In this document: in pieces, positions 21,646 through 33,142 of the stretch | Numbering within the stretch: position 1 is the stretch's first letter | Layout: each line of letters starts with the position of its first letter | Notes under the pieces: model-generated | The model's database searches: none | What the model was told of the DNA's origin: nothing | Seen by the model: the letters and a program-made list of their open reading frames with translations, nothing else | Position numbers and translations under genes: made by a program | Origin: Phytophthora sp. 'mugwort' | Lineage: Eukaryota; Oomycota; Peronosporomycetes; Peronosporales; Peronosporaceae | Direction of reading: 5' to 3' | Length of the DNA: 64,000 nucleotides | Assembly (NCBI GenBank): GCA_033558025.1 | Contig: JAUCEF010000017.1 | Span: forward strand, 2,356,001 to 2,420,000

Positions 21646-24133
21646 AGGTCAATCCTAATAGTTGGTCACATGTCAAATCCTTCGCAAGGTCACGTGACCT
21701 ACAAAACGTAGTTCACGAGAAAAATGATAGGAGTTGGTAAGGCAATGATGTATATTATGCAATCTTATGCAAAGTTCTTCTTCGCTGGCACGAAGAGCAG
21801 CAAGTTCGGGGCAATTATGCGCCTCCCATGTCATCACCATCGTAATCGAATGAGTTGTCCGGATCACTGTCCTCTTTATCATCTTCCATCTCATTAACTA
21901 CGCTATCCTCCGAGCTAGCATCACTGCTGCACAAAGCTGAGTGTTCCGCTTCGAGCATGCTCTGATCTTCTTCAGCACCGCTGGAATCTGATTCCACGAC
22001 GTCGGCTTCGTTTGGTAGCGTCGGCACTCGTGGCAGTTGGAAGCGGGTTCACTGGGGTGGCCGAGCCAGCCCTGTTAGCACGGCTGTGCGTTTGTTCGCA
22101 TACTCGCGTGACAGCGACCCCAGCACGGTGATAAATCGATTCAGTGAAGGATGAGGAACTTGAATTTTCGAGTTCAGATGGCGATGGAAACGTTCGAGAG
22201 GATTGTTAGTCCGACTTACAACCTCCCGCCTCATGTCATACACATTCCAGTACGTTGGTGGAAACGTTTGAAGCCAAGTACTGCAGAAGTAATTCCAAAA
22301 GAGACACCATTTTCTTGCGTGAATATACAATTCTTTTCCATTCACATGCTCGTTTGATCTAGGCTTTGACCCATGCAATTCATTGGACTTCAGTTCTGCT
22401 GGGGTCGATCACGGTAAGAATGTTAAACACATTCGGAACCATCGCTAACTTAGCTTCTAGTTTTGGCATTCCGTACGCTTTGAGTTTGCGACGGCACGCC
22501 TGCTTAAAGTGAAATAAGCAGCCGATAATACGAACGTCAGGAAAGTATTCACGAATCGCACCAATAAGGGCTTCCTCAAAATTACAAACGACCTCTTTCG
22601 GGATCAATTTCCTGTCTAGACAGTCCTCGACACATCGCAACAACTTCAGGTAAGACCCGGCCGTCATAGAAGTTGTGAGTGAAAAGATAACGGGAATATA
22701 GAGCTCGCTAGACGGGTCATAAACCATTATCGTTATGCATTGTGTGTATCCAGTGGGAGCAGCGCGAAATATGCCATCAATAAATCACGGGAGATTCTCA
22801 AAATGGAGCAAGTTTCGCAGTTGAGGGTGAGACCAACCGATGACACGTTCAATTCCGACGGAACCCTTTTGCGCCTTAATGTCATCGTGCCATGAATACT
22901 GGAACTGAAAAAAAAACTTGATGTGACCCCTGCACCTTTGCCATTGGAGGCAGTTCTATAGATCAATTGCGGTTGCCACCTGATTGCTTGCCACGAACAT
23001 ACCTTACGCGGTTTTCGACTGCGCACTTTGAAACTCCGCCAACAGGAGGCCCTGGCTGCATTGTAGAATGTCTCTAAAACATGATTCCAGATCGCAGGTT
23101 TGGGACTGATTTGTTTCTGTCGCAAGTTTGTCGACTTCCTCATAAATTGCCTCAGACACATCTGCGCAATGGCTGGTATCCTTCATTGTAGTCCCCATTC
23201 CTAGCGGCACCTGCGATCGACACGTGTGGGGTACGAGCTCGCGGAAGTCATAGGATGTTGTATCAGCCATGAATGCAAAACGTGCCTTGCATTTTTTGCG
23301 GTAGGAACTACAGTGATACTAAATCTTGACCCCAGTCACATTTAAGCGCGTATGAGTAGCCTTGGTAGTACACCTTGGTATGACCGTCTCGTGGGTTGGC
23401 CGGCAGATGTGTCGATGTAGGTGTACTGACGCGGGTCAATGCTGCTTCACCGTCTGGGGAGCTGCTCAGACTTTGCAGGGTCACATCCATCAAGTCCGGC
23501 ACCTGAACGAGCTCAGCGACCGATCCGACAAAATCAGGGGTTGGTACTGATGTGGATGACGGCACTAATAAGCCTGAGCTCGAGGATATACGAATCAACG
23601 GTGACGCAAAAGAGGTATCGTCACGTCCTGCCGCCCCTTGCACTGCTTGTGTGTCTAACTCATCAATCGCATTATCTTCTTGCTCGTTCAGACGCCACGA
23701 TCGAGTCGTACGACGAGAAATCGGTGAGTGTCGCGGTCGTCCGTTCGACTAGGATGCCGAGGCGACGGGTTGTTGGACGGAGACTTTGCGGCCTTTGTTC
23801 TGCGATGAGATATCGCACGGAGTCCAGCAGGAAAATACTGCGGCTTAAGAAGCTCCGCGTAGTTCGTGGGGCGAGCCGTCTCGAGTCTGCGATAAACAGC
23901 GGTAGTTTCAGGGTGGTTCTGGAAGGTTCGCGTTGGTTTCAAAACTGCTTATTGCTAAATGTTGCGCTTGTGGTCGTATATACTCGTATGCCGCACGTTC
24001 GCAGCGGAAGCCGTCGCACGTTGTCACTCTTGACGTCAGCAATCGCGACCTACTTTGTTAGGTCACGTGACCTAAGGCCCGGATATGTGACCAATTCGAC
24101 AGTAGACTCGTGACCAACTGGTTGGATTGACCT
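21646..24133 (-). mobile_element. Mutator-like (MULE) DNA transposon
   Basis: The outer inverted ends AGGTCAATCC..AGTTGGTCAC (21646 and, inverted, up to 24133) enclose a second, internal inverted element built on the palindrome AGGTCACGTGACCT (about 21688 and 24060). The 2488-bp body encodes a MULE transposase on the minus strand. I could not confirm a 9-bp target duplication, so the exact ends may be off by some bases. Confidence 0.65.
21815..23975 (-). pseudogene. MULE transposase, decayed
   Basis: On the minus strand the parts follow in the expected order. A FLYWCH-like zinc-finger region (YQGYSYALKCDW, then a Cys-containing run) and DVSEAIYEEVDKLATE lie around 23000-23370. The central catalytic block with FSLTTSMTAGSYLKLLRCVE and IIGCLFHFKQACRRKLKAYG lies at 22380-22727. 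At 22049-22378 is the C-terminal WNVYDMRREVVSRTNNPLERFHR region. An acidic Ser/Asp/Glu tail ends near 21815. Stops separate the blocks. Confidence 0.7.
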
Positions 24134-24191
24134 GTTTTCACCTCTTCGGATCTACCCAGTAGATGTTCTTACCTTCGGGTGTTTCTTCTAG

Positions 24192-25300
24192 CTAGTCGCT
24201 GTTCACCCTGCTCAACGCCAACTGCATATGCTTGTTGAGATAGTCGTTCTTGAAAGCGTCAATAATGCCCGCATCCATAGGCTGCACGTGCGAGGTGGTG
24301 TTCGGGGGGGGGGGGCTTTTGAACGGTGATATTCGTGAGCTCCCCATCAGCAACGTCATGGGAGGACGATTGTCCACAAGGTGCAATATGTCTCGGCCAA
24401 CTCCCCTTATGTCCGCCTCATGTACGCCTATCCAGTACGTGTACAGCACCTTCGTCATCCAAGCCTTGTGGTTATTCTTGTAGTTTATGCCGAGGTCACT
24501 CCCGTCCTTGTCCACAAACCCCTACAGCGCGGCCACTAAGCCCGACCAATGATGCGAGGCTCGCTCCGCTCCATCAGCGTTGGCAGCAAGCGCGAGGGTA
24601 ATTCTTGTCTTGTCCTTCTTCAAGACGGGCTGGCCGGACTTACAGATAGCACGGTCCTTGGTGGAACCGTACACAAGCCCCATGTTGTCCATGTTCTAAA
24701 TGTCTTTTAGCTCGTAGAAGCGGGTAGGGTCATGCACGGCCACCTACGCCTCAGGTACGGCGGTGGGACTGACGAAAGCGGCCTCCCATGCATGATTCTA
24801 AAGCGGACCTCGTGGCTCCGTATGAACTTCGACAGCCACCCAGAATAAAGCTTCAGCGGCGGCACGTCTGGAATGCGAACCAAGATCTTCTTCGCCTTGG
24901 CCAACAGCTGTCGCCGTGATAGGCACGCGTACTAGGCGTTGCAGACGTCGATAAACTACCCCAGTTCGAGCTCCAGAGTGGGGCGCCTAAAGCACTGTTT
25001 CTTGCCCTTCGTCGTCTTCGTATCCAGGCACTTCATTCCGATGGCTTCGGCAGCCTTAAGGATGAGACGTATGGTCTCACGGGACGGAGGCTCTTGCAGG
25101 CAAACTCGCGTCTAACCCATTTAATAAGCTTTTCACGCGACGCAGAGGGATAGCGCTGTTGCTGGAGGATGGTCTCGTACTTCTGCTGCACGGTAAGCCA
25201 TGTGCCTTTGTTGGGCTTGAGGGGATATTTGGGCTAGTCAGTTCTCGCGGCGACCATAATGACGTGGTGAAACTAGAAAAGGGTTGGGGGCTGGATCTTG
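24192..25300 (-). pseudogene. Tigger/pogo-like transposase, decayed
   Basis: Minus-strand order: an N-terminal helix-turn-helix (TVQQKYETILQQQRYPSASR) near 25080-25220; a CENP-B-type domain (SGWLSKFIRSHEVRFRIMHG) near 24780-24860; and the catalytic region at 24192-24515 with NHKAWMTKVLYTYWIGVHEA, LHLVDNRPP and TTSHVQPMDAGIIDAFKNDY. These are the hallmark blocks of Tigger-type proteins. The pieces lie in different frames with stops. This is the third distinct pogo-group transposase in the window. Confidence 0.75.
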
Positions 25301-25596
25301 AGCAGGATGCAGGAAAAGCTGGAATAACTTCAAAATTTTGTACAGCGCCTGTAGTTTTGGCGGGACATTCAAAATTCAATCCTTGCGAGCTGAAGCAAGG
25401 ACTGTCCGTGTCCACCCGCTAAAACAAATACATGTGTTTCGAAGGGTATTGCCTATGTAGTTCTTGCCTGCTCAATTCGATGTGGCTACACTATCGACTT
25501 ACATTTCTCATCACCATCCGTACATATCCCTGCACCTGCTGACTATCACCACCGGGCATTCGGTCATACCATTGAAGCACAAGATCTCTATTGGTG

Positions 25597-27537
25597 ATGG
25601 CCTCGGACGACACGTCCGCTCGAGCCGGACGACCTCTGGCTGAGGTGGTGCTCTACGCCGAGTTCGACCTGACTAAGGGTAGCACTCTACGTTCCAGCTA
25701 CCCCACCCCTTTCGCGCAATACTCGCCCGAGTTCTTCGCCGACATCATGCTGCCCGAGGGTGTGCACAACCGCGAGGAAGACTTGACCATTTTCTTCCTC
25801 AACCGCCAGAATGCGCACAAGGTCATCGACAGCAAAGAGGAGCCAATCAATGAAAGCGAAGAGCAGGCCCAGGACGATGTCCAGGACCCGCTGCAGAGCT
25901 TCATGTACTGCCTCAGTGTGGTGCGTACGACACACGACACGGCGGCTCGACGCGGCGCCAAAGTGACAGCCGTGGCGCTGTGTTCGACCCACAAGAGCTG
26001 CTTCGCACTGAAGGACATACTCAACCTGGCTGTACTTAAAATAGTGGGCGCCAAGAGTGAAGAGGAGAGTGAGAACGTGCTGAAAGAGCTCTTCGCCGTG
26101 GTCAATGCCGTGGACATCTCGGGCGTCCACGGGCTGTCCAACATGGAGAGACGGCTGATGAAACGCACCATTAGCAGTACCGGAAGGGCTGCCGCGAATC
26201 GGGAGGACGCGAAGACGCTGGAGAAGGCGCTATTCTTCAGAACGCAGGCGGTGTGGGACGATATCCCGATCCCGCTCCAGTTTAAGATCTGCAGTACCGA
26301 TGACCAGCACGATGACGGGACGTTGACTCAATTGCTGCAGACTTTCGGAGACCAGACGATGGTGCTGTTCAATGCCGTACTGACGGGACAACGCGTGATT
26401 ATGCTGGGGTATAACCGTCCAGCGGGTGAAGTGTGCAACTTCGTGCTGGCCACGAGCTCCCTCGTGTGTCCACCGCTGTTTGGACTGATCTACCGCCAGT
26501 ACCCGTAAGTTGTTGGTGATGTGATATAGGCAGTTGGTTCTTGCGCTGACGTGGTTTGTGTGGACAGCTACGCGAACCTCACAGATTTGGGGTTTCTGTC
26601 TACGCCGGGGTACATTGCCGGCGTGACGAACCCAATGTTCAAGACCAAACGAGAGTGGTGGGATGTATTATGCGATATCTCTACAGGTGAAGTTTTCGTG
26701 TCGGCATCAGTTGAAAAAGAGGATTACGATGCTTCAGATCGCCATTTTGTACTCGAGGTAAGCTGAAAAGATGACCAACTTTTTGTCTTTACTGATCCAA
26801 TGTTTGCACAGGTACTTGATGGAGTGGCAGCAGGATATGACGAAGAGTGGGTGCGATGCATGTTCGAGGAGTACATGCGCAACAACATCGTGGATATTGC
26901 TCAGGGTGAAGCAAACTATCTGAGTCCTGACGCTCTGGCGAAGCGCTCAGCAGTCAACAACAAACGCATCACCAAATGGGCTCGTACGGACAGCTACAAG
27001 CGCTTCATGGACTCTCCGCACCGGACACACTTCAACTCGCCGGCGTTTAATATATCCTCCTCACTGATATCTTGCATGTGCTTGCTCTCAAGCTCTATGA
27101 GGATGAATACTTTTTTACTGACATGGTGTTCCTTAACATGATGAGGTCGCTCGCTGTGTGTGTTTTGCTGTGTGGATGTTTACGTCGAGAAAACTGGCGT
27201 GGATCTAAAGCGACACATTCGGAGTCTCCAAGGCGACATGGTGGTGCTGGACGACACGATCGTGGAGAAAATCTACTCGGACTTCGCTGCGTTATTAAAC
27301 ACAGAGCTGGAACTGCAAGAATTCCTAAGCTTTCTGCCAGTATTACGCGGCGGTTTGCAGACTATCGCGCAGGGCATCTTCCACCCGTCCATCAGTGTCA
27401 AACATAACACTGTGGTGCTACTGAAGCGGCTGGAGCAGTTTCCGTCAACTGTGTCCAGTATGCAGCGCCTTAACCCGTTCCTGCTGATGTCGTACCAGCG
27501 GATTCATGACATTGTCAACCCGGATACAAGAGACTAA
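25597..27537 (+). CDS. Afi1/DENN-type (Arf3-docking / stabilization of polarity axis) protein
   Basis: The N-terminus (VVLYAEFDLTKGSTLRSSYP...IMLPEGVHNREEDLTIFFL) matches the Afi1 docking domain, followed by a SPA/DENN-like region. Such proteins act in polarised membrane traffic with small GTPases; that role is known in fungi and only inferred here. ATG 25597 is chosen because the conserved block starts soon after. Introns: 26505-26567 and 26758-26811 are clean GT-AG with matching phases, and 27126-27189 also fits. Between about 27038 and 27093 the frame changes without an intron that keeps phase, so this part is unresolved: an unusual short intron, a sequencing error or a real lesion. It ends 102 bp from the convergent PIH1 gene. 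Confidence 0.7.
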
Positions 27538-27639
27538 ACTCACAGAAAGGATGCTATTTGAGTATCAAAGGATCAAAGTACACCTCACGTTTTGACCCTC
27601 TTACTGCCTTTTGTTGTAGACCTAATCCAAGCGTGCACT

Positions 27640-29163
27640 TTAGGGTGTTAAAAGCTTCGCGAGTTCTTCGAATCCTTCACCGAAGAGCTGGTCACCGCTC
27701 ATCGTGTCGCTTGGCGCGTCTCGCTGGGCAGTAGGCTTGAGGTCTGGTTCAGCTTGCTGACAGAGCTGCTCGAAGACATAATCCCCGTGGTCAACCACTT
27801 CGGTCGAGCTTGCAGCACGCTCCTGGGTTGACTTTGCTTTCTCTGTTGGCTGCAGGAATGTCATTGCTTCTTTGCTCGCATCTTGTTGCGCCTTTCGCTG
27901 CTGTTCCATCTCGCCAAGATCAACAATCTTACTGCGGCTCAGCAGGTTTACGTACGAAGACGACGGGCGGCCCTCACTTGACCCCGTGGGATACAGTTGA
28001 GCTTGAGCTGAGTTCAGGAATCCTCGCTTCACCGCGCCGCCATTCGTCTTTTTCCGTGAAGCTGTGGTCTTGGACGGCGCTGACTTCGCTGGTTCAGTTG
28101 TCGTTGTAGATTGAAGGGCGCCGTGGAGAGTCTTTTGCTTGCTTAAAGGTGCTGGCAGCTCTTCGATCAGCACTTTCTTCATCTTGTTCTCCAATTTCAT
28201 CACTGTTGGAGCTGGCGGAGGTGGGACATCTCCCAACGATTGTGCCTTCAGTAACACATCCGGCTTTTGAGCGATGTTGATATCTGTCGACGGTGTAATT
28301 GCCAGCTCTCGCGTGACCTCGTCCTTGCTGGCTTCATCAAGGTTAATCTGCTTGAGGAGATCCGTTGGCGACTCCATGCGTTGCTTGGTTGGGTCAGCGT
28401 CCTCGATCCGGAACTTGGAAGTGATGATTTCATTGCCCACAGCCACGCCGCCTTTGTAGCGTGCCTTGATGAATTTTCCCATAGGCGAGACAAGACGCGC
28501 TCCAGCGTCCTGTTGCACCCACTGCACAGCGAGCTTCATGACCTCCCGCTTGAAGTTTGCGTCCCATTCACTACGACGAAGAACCCACGGATTCACCACG
28601 ACATCCACGACACAGCAAAGGGCCCCACTCAAGTCGGTGGTCTCACGTAGCTTGCCCACGACGAGAGGGACTTGCAGACTGTTGGTGTTGGGGACTGCTC
28701 GAGTGTCTTCAGGCACCGCCTGACCAGAGTTCGGGTTCTTCGGAACGTCAATGAACTTGTGTGCGCAGATGTTCAGGAAGAGCTTGGTCTCTTTCTGCTG
28801 GCACTTGATGAAGTGATACATGTTGCACTTGACCACAAAACCGGCGTCCGGGGTGAAGAACCGTGGAGTTGCAGCGTTGTTCGTCGCTTGATTCGACGTG
28901 GAGTCCGTGGTAGGAGGTGATGGCGGTCCGTCCTGCAGTTGCTCGTTGATAAACGAGTCGTAGCGCTTGGGATCCGACGCGGATAAGTCGTTAAGTGTGG
29001 TCCAAAGATCTTGCGCTTCCTCGCCGAAGTCCTTGGGCTGCAGTCCCATTTGCTTGGCGATCTCTCGCATCCGAGGGTCGGCCAGAAGAGCATTCACGGA
29101 CGATGCTGTGCCACGCTTCCGCGGGTCCGGGCGACGATTGTTGAGGATGCCGTAGTTCATCAC
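27640..29163 (-). CDS. PIH1-domain protein
   Basis: A single exon encodes 507 aa. An N-terminal helical stretch (about 1-85) is followed by a PIH1 domain (about 105-270) containing GFVVKCNMYHFIKCQQKETKLFLNICAHKF, the PLVVGKLRETTD turn and the VVDVVVNPWVLRRSEWD block. The C-terminal 230 residues are polar and low in recognisable structure. PIH1 proteins are Hsp90 co-factors in R2TP complexes or in cytoplasmic pre-assembly of axonemal dynein arms. Which type this is cannot be told from the sequence. Zoospore-forming oomycetes carry flagella, so a dynein-assembly role is plausible. Confidence 0.8.
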   Translation of the reverse strand: MMNYGILNNRRPDPRKRGTASSVNALLADPRMREIAKQMGLQPKDFGEEAQDLWTTLNDLSASDPKRYDSFINEQLQDGPPSPPTTDSTSNQATNNAATPRFFTPDAGFVVKCNMYHFIKCQQKETKLFLNICAHKFIDVPKNPNSGQAVPEDTRAVPNTNSLQVPLVVGKLRETTDLSGALCCVVDVVVNPWVLRRSEWDANFKREVMKLAVQWVQQDAGARLVSPMGKFIKARYKGGVAVGNEIITSKFRIEDADPTKQRMESPTDLLKQINLDEASKDEVTRELAITPSTDINIAQKPDVLLKAQSLGDVPPPPAPTVMKLENKMKKVLIEELPAPLSKQKTLHGALQSTTTTEPAKSAPSKTTASRKKTNGGAVKRGFLNSAQAQLYPTGSSEGRPSSSYVNLLSRSKIVDLGEMEQQRKAQQDASKEAMTFLQPTEKAKSTQERAASSTEVVDHGDYVFEQLCQQAEPDLKPTAQRDAPSDTMSGDQLFGEGFEELAKLLTP

Positions 29164-29246
29164 ACAAGAGCGAAGATCGGAATGTGGATCGCTGGAAGAC
29201 GCGAAACGACGCGACCCGGATAATAATAATTTTATGCTGATTATTA

Positions 29247-30012
29247 GGGGGTGTCAGAATTGCGAAAAGTCGCTTCAAAATCACATGCGATTTCGACCCG
29301 AAATGGCATGCGATTCTTACGCAAATGACATGTCAAATTTATTTTGAAGTTTCGTCCAGGGGGTATCAGAACTTGATCGCCCGTCAGGCGGGAAAGTTCT
29401 CGGTGCTCTGCCTAGTGGCGTACAAGTGGTCGGCCATGTCTTCGAAGGCCGAACTCTTGGTCTGCTTGGGCGGTCCTCCAACCTTCGGGTTCTTGTCCGT
29501 GCCGTAGATGGCCTCGAAGTTTGCTTCAACTTCGATCCAATCCACCAGAACTTTGTAGTCTTCCGCAGACAAGTGAACCTTCGAGCTTTCGGACAAGGCG
29601 CTACGGTTTCTGCTCATGTCTGTATGCATAAAGAAAGTGTTACCACGCGAACAACAGTAGCTTGAAAGATACAAAGGAAACGTACTGGTTGCGGACCGTT
29701 TGAGAGAGAGAGAGAGCCTAACGAGGAAGCGCGCAGCTTCAGCTGTGAGTGGTGGTGTCTGGGTCACGTTGAGGGTAACGTGGTCACAGCCAGGTAGCGA
29801 TGGTGGCAGCCTGGCCGCGACGGAGGCGTCAGAGAAGCTTCTTCGCCTCGAAGGTTGAAGGTTGCCGTTTGCCGTATGGGATATTGGCGGCAAATAGCAG
29901 GTATTAAGGTGGGTGATTTCGAAATGACATGGCATTTGCCCGAAAATCACATGCCATTTCGGGGCGAAACCGCATGCGATTTTGTCGGGACTTTGTCAAT
30001 TCTGACACCCCC
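29247..30012 (-). mobile_element. Small non-autonomous DNA transposon with long inverted ends
   Basis: The ends GGGGGTGTCAGAATTG are inverted copies flanked by TA. Similarity extends inward about 80-100 bp through alternating CATGCGATT / GAAATGGCATG motifs that are themselves palindromic. The 766-bp element sits between two host genes and encodes one short protein on the minus strand. The family is uncertain; TA duplication would fit the Tc1/mariner group, but the cargo resembles transposon-borne SANT-like proteins. Confidence 0.75.
29384..29617 (-). CDS. Short transposon-encoded protein, DNA-binding-like N-terminal fragment
   Basis: A 77-aa frame (MSRNRSALSESSKVHLSAED start) contains YKVLVDWIEVEANFEAIYGT and SSAFEDMADHL. 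This resembles the N-terminal SANT-like domain that precedes longer transposon proteins in oomycetes, where it continues well beyond this point. It is intact but lies wholly inside the small element, so it is probably a truncated cargo gene. Confidence 0.45.
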   Translation of the reverse strand: MSRNRSALSESSKVHLSAEDYKVLVDWIEVEANFEAIYGTDKNPKVGGPPKQTKSSAFEDMADHLYATRQSTENFPA

Positions 30013-30112
30013 TATTAAATGCAATAGTTAGGATAGAACCACCAGGGGTTCCTTGATAATTCAACTTGACCACGGTCTTGCTTTCCTTGCTGACTTTTTG
30101 GATCTGCTTCGG

Positions 30113-31355
30113 CTACTTCACCCGCTTGTGTTCTGCTAGCCGGAGCTGCAGCCTAAAGACGTCTACGCTATCGCGCTTGTCGAAGAGGACAGCCGAGTTG
30201 AGGCCAAAGTGAAGGCGTCTGCGAGCGCTGGAAGTTACATTAATCTCTTGCTCCTTTTGCTCCTCTTCCGATAAATCGTTCGTGAGGTTAATGACCGTTG
30301 GCGCTTTCACAGAAGGCGACCCCACCGCAGTTTTGTCGACAGCGGACGCACTCGTTGGGCGTCGTGAATCTCTGCGCTGGGACTCTCTCACGTATGGCAC
30401 TCGCTTGCAAGGTGCATGCTTTTCCTTTGGTTGAACGGACTTCGGTGACAAGACTCCACCTACGCTAGACATGAACCACAATAAATAAGCGGCTGGACGA
30501 CAGCACCGAGGTGATGCTTATACTGTTTGTTACCTGACAGATGCTCGCGCACATGTTGGCTGGAACGGAGCTAGTACGGGGTACAGCAGAAGGCTGTGCA
30601 GCAGTGTGATGGGGCCCATCGTCGCTTAAATCTTGCACAGGAAGAGGCGAATCTTTTGTCGGAGAATGCCAATAGCTGTTCGCGTCTGCTTCGCCAAGAC
30701 CGCTTTCTCCTTGGATCGCATACACACGAAGAGTCCGGTCCACAGCATCAATTCCTCCTTCTTCCAGATACCATGCTAATGCTACAAGCGGCTACACAAT
30801 AGATTAGCGCTCGCCAAACAAGCATTTGCACCTTAAGCTTACCTGCTCCATACGATGGTCCAGAGTGGATAACAACGTTTGTTTCTTCTCCTCGCTGACT
30901 TCGAGCGTCGTGGTCAGCTCCCACAAACCATTTTGCACAAAGCGAGACACGATTATCGACCTATCAGCTCGCGTTGACGTGACTGTAGCAGCTTGTGTTT
31001 TCACGGCTGCAAGTTCGTTCTCCGTCTTGATCACAGACGCTTTCAGACGTTTAGCAGGAGGCGGCGCCGGCTCTTGATGCTCAGCACGCTCTTCCCTTCG
31101 GTCTTCTGCTCGCGGCTTCTTCGAACTGCGTTTCTTAACTGGAAATTGGCGCAACAACGGCACGTGGTCACTGATTTCACTGACCGGGACGCCGTCCGAG
31201 GACCCGTCCGCGTACAGGAGCACATACCGAGCCGAGCTGGGGCTGTAACTCATCACTTGGCCGCGGATCAGCGTCTCCTGGCCATGACGATCCATTGCCA
31301 GCTTGAAGACGGGCTGGCCAATCCATCGCATCGGCTGGCGATCGCCCGACTTCAT
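30113..31355 (-). CDS. Tudor-like domain protein, three exons
   Basis: Exon 1 (31355 to about 30845) starts MKSGDRQPMRWIGQPVFK and contains a Tudor/agenet-like segment: IRGQVMSYSPSSARYVLLYA then DGSSDGVPVSEI. A basic, nuclear-signal-like KKRSSKKPRAEDRR and PPPAKRLK follow. A GTAAGC...TTGTGTAG intron leads in phase to exon 2 (about 30793 down to 30535; ALAWYLEEGGIDAVDRTLRV). A second intron, with an acceptor that I cannot fix, leads to exon 3 ending at 30113. Chromatin or RNA binding is a reasonable guess for the domain, but the partners are unknown. The gene is divergent from trpE with 272 bp between start codons. Confidence 0.6.
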
Positions 31356-31627
31356 CGCCTCAAGAAAACTCCGTACATGCTACAGTTAGTACTTCAACTG
31401 TGAGATGTAGCCATGTTGGTCGAGTTGCGTCTGAAATATTTTGTGGCCACAGCATCCTTTCTACACGAAACTTTTACCTCTTTTAACAGCGCTTCGAGTC
31501 ACCTTGGCGCAACCTCCGTCGTGACAATTGGGCAAAAACAGAGCTCCATTCCGGTCGCCAGTGTCACAGATAGCGCCACTTGTGTCAACACGCCAAGCCG
31601 CAGAAACGCCCGCATCACTATCCCATC

Positions 31628-33142
31628 ATGTCCTTCCAGCCGCAATTGGAGCGCGTCGCGCAGCTGCAGCGAGCGAACCCGGACAAGAACCTCGTGCCCG
31701 TGTATCTCGACGCTGTGGCCGACCTGGACACCCCCGTGAGCGTGTTGCTTAAGCTGCGCGAGGGCCAGTCCCACTCGTTCCTGCTCGAGTCCGTGGCGCC
31801 CGGCGAGAAGATCGCGCGCTACTCGTTCATCGGGGCCGGTCCGCTCAAGGTAGTAGCTACGGGCAAGGGCCAAGTTTTTGAGGGAGACCCGCTCATTAAT
31901 CTCGAGCAAGAGATGAAGAAGTTCCGCGCCGTGACGCTGCCTGAACTCAAAGTGCCCATGACGGGCGGCGCCGTGGGCTACTGCGGCTTCGACGCTATTC
32001 GCCACTTTGAGCCCAAGATCGCACCCTACATTGAGGCCCAGAAGGACGTGATACAGGTTCCCGAGAGCATCTATATGTTCTTCGACACGGTTGTGATCTT
32101 CGACCATGTCTTCCATTCGCTTAAGGTCGTGTCGCACGTCCGTCTCGACACGGGCGACCTTGCCGCCGCTTACAAAGAGACTACCGATAAAATCCTGGCA
32201 GTGAACGCCGCGCTAGAGAAGCCGCTCGTTCGTCTATCCAGCGTTGCCCACGCGAGCGCGCCATCCACGTCCACGATGGATCTGGAGGCGGCCTCTAACG
32301 TTGGCAAGGCTGGCTACATGGGCTTTGTGGAGAAGCTTAAGGAGCACATCGTGGACGGCGATATCTTCCAGGCCGTGCCGTCGCAGCGACTGGCTGTCGA
32401 CCTCCCAAAGGACGTGACCCCACTGGATCTGTATCGCCAGATGCGGGTGATCAACCCGTCGCCCTACATGTTTTTCCTGGACATGGGCGAGGATTTCCAG
32501 ATCGTGGGCGCGTCGCCAGAGATGCTGGTCAAAGTGGACCACGACCGTATTGTGGAGACCCACCCAATTGCCGGCACCCGCCACCGTGGCGCCAACGACG
32601 AGGAAGACGAGGCGTTGGTGAAGGATCTTCTTGCCGACGAGAAGGAGCGCGCTGAGCACATTATGCTCGTTGACCTGGGCCGCAATGACGTCGGCCGCGT
32701 GGCCAAGCCGGGCTCTGTGCGTGTAGAGCGCCTCATGCAGATCGAGAAGTACTCGCACGTCATGCACATTGTCTCGGTGGTCAAGGGGGACCTGCGAGAC
32801 GACCGGACAGTGTACGACGCATACCGCGCCATGTTCCCTGCCGGTACGCTGTCTGGCGCCCCCAAGGTGCGTGCGATGGAGCTCATCTGCTCGCTGGAAA
32901 CTGAGCGACGTGGCGTGTACTCTGGCTCCGTGGGCTACTTCAGTTTCTCTGGATTCCTGGATACGGCCATTGCCATCCGCACTATCGTGGTCAAGGACGG
33001 TAAAGTGTACTCGCAGGCGGGCGGCGGCATCGTATACGACTCGGACCCGCAGGCCGAGTACATGGAGACGGTGAACAAGCTCGGCTCGGCCGTTAAGACG
33101 CTGGAGAAGTGCGCTGCGCACATGGCGCCGACCGCGATGTAG
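31628..33142 (+). CDS. trpE: Anthranilate synthase component I
   Basis: A single exon of 504 aa, the usual length. The protein converts chorismate to anthranilate, the first step of tryptophan synthesis, using ammonia released by a glutaminase partner that is not encoded here. The tryptophan feedback motif LLES is at residues 52-55. Chorismate-binding signatures follow: VGASPEMLV, HPIAGTRHRG, MLVDLGRNDVGRV, FPAGTLSGAPKVRAMEL and GGGIVYDSDPQAEY. ATG 31628 is preferred to non-ATG codons further upstream because the conserved N-terminus starts there. No glutamine amidotransferase domain is fused. Confidence 0.95.
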   Translation: MSFQPQLERVAQLQRANPDKNLVPVYLDAVADLDTPVSVLLKLREGQSHSFLLESVAPGEKIARYSFIGAGPLKVVATGKGQVFEGDPLINLEQEMKKFRAVTLPELKVPMTGGAVGYCGFDAIRHFEPKIAPYIEAQKDVIQVPESIYMFFDTVVIFDHVFHSLKVVSHVRLDTGDLAAAYKETTDKILAVNAALEKPLVRLSSVAHASAPSTSTMDLEAASNVGKAGYMGFVEKLKEHIVDGDIFQAVPSQRLAVDLPKDVTPLDLYRQMRVINPSPYMFFLDMGEDFQIVGASPEMLVKVDHDRIVETHPIAGTRHRGANDEEDEALVKDLLADEKERAEHIMLVDLGRNDVGRVAKPGSVRVERLMQIEKYSHVMHIVSVVKGDLRDDRTVYDAYRAMFPAGTLSGAPKVRAMELICSLETERRGVYSGSVGYFSFSGFLDTAIAIRTIVVKDGKVYSQAGGGIVYDSDPQAEYMETVNKLGSAVKTLEKCAAHMAPTAM

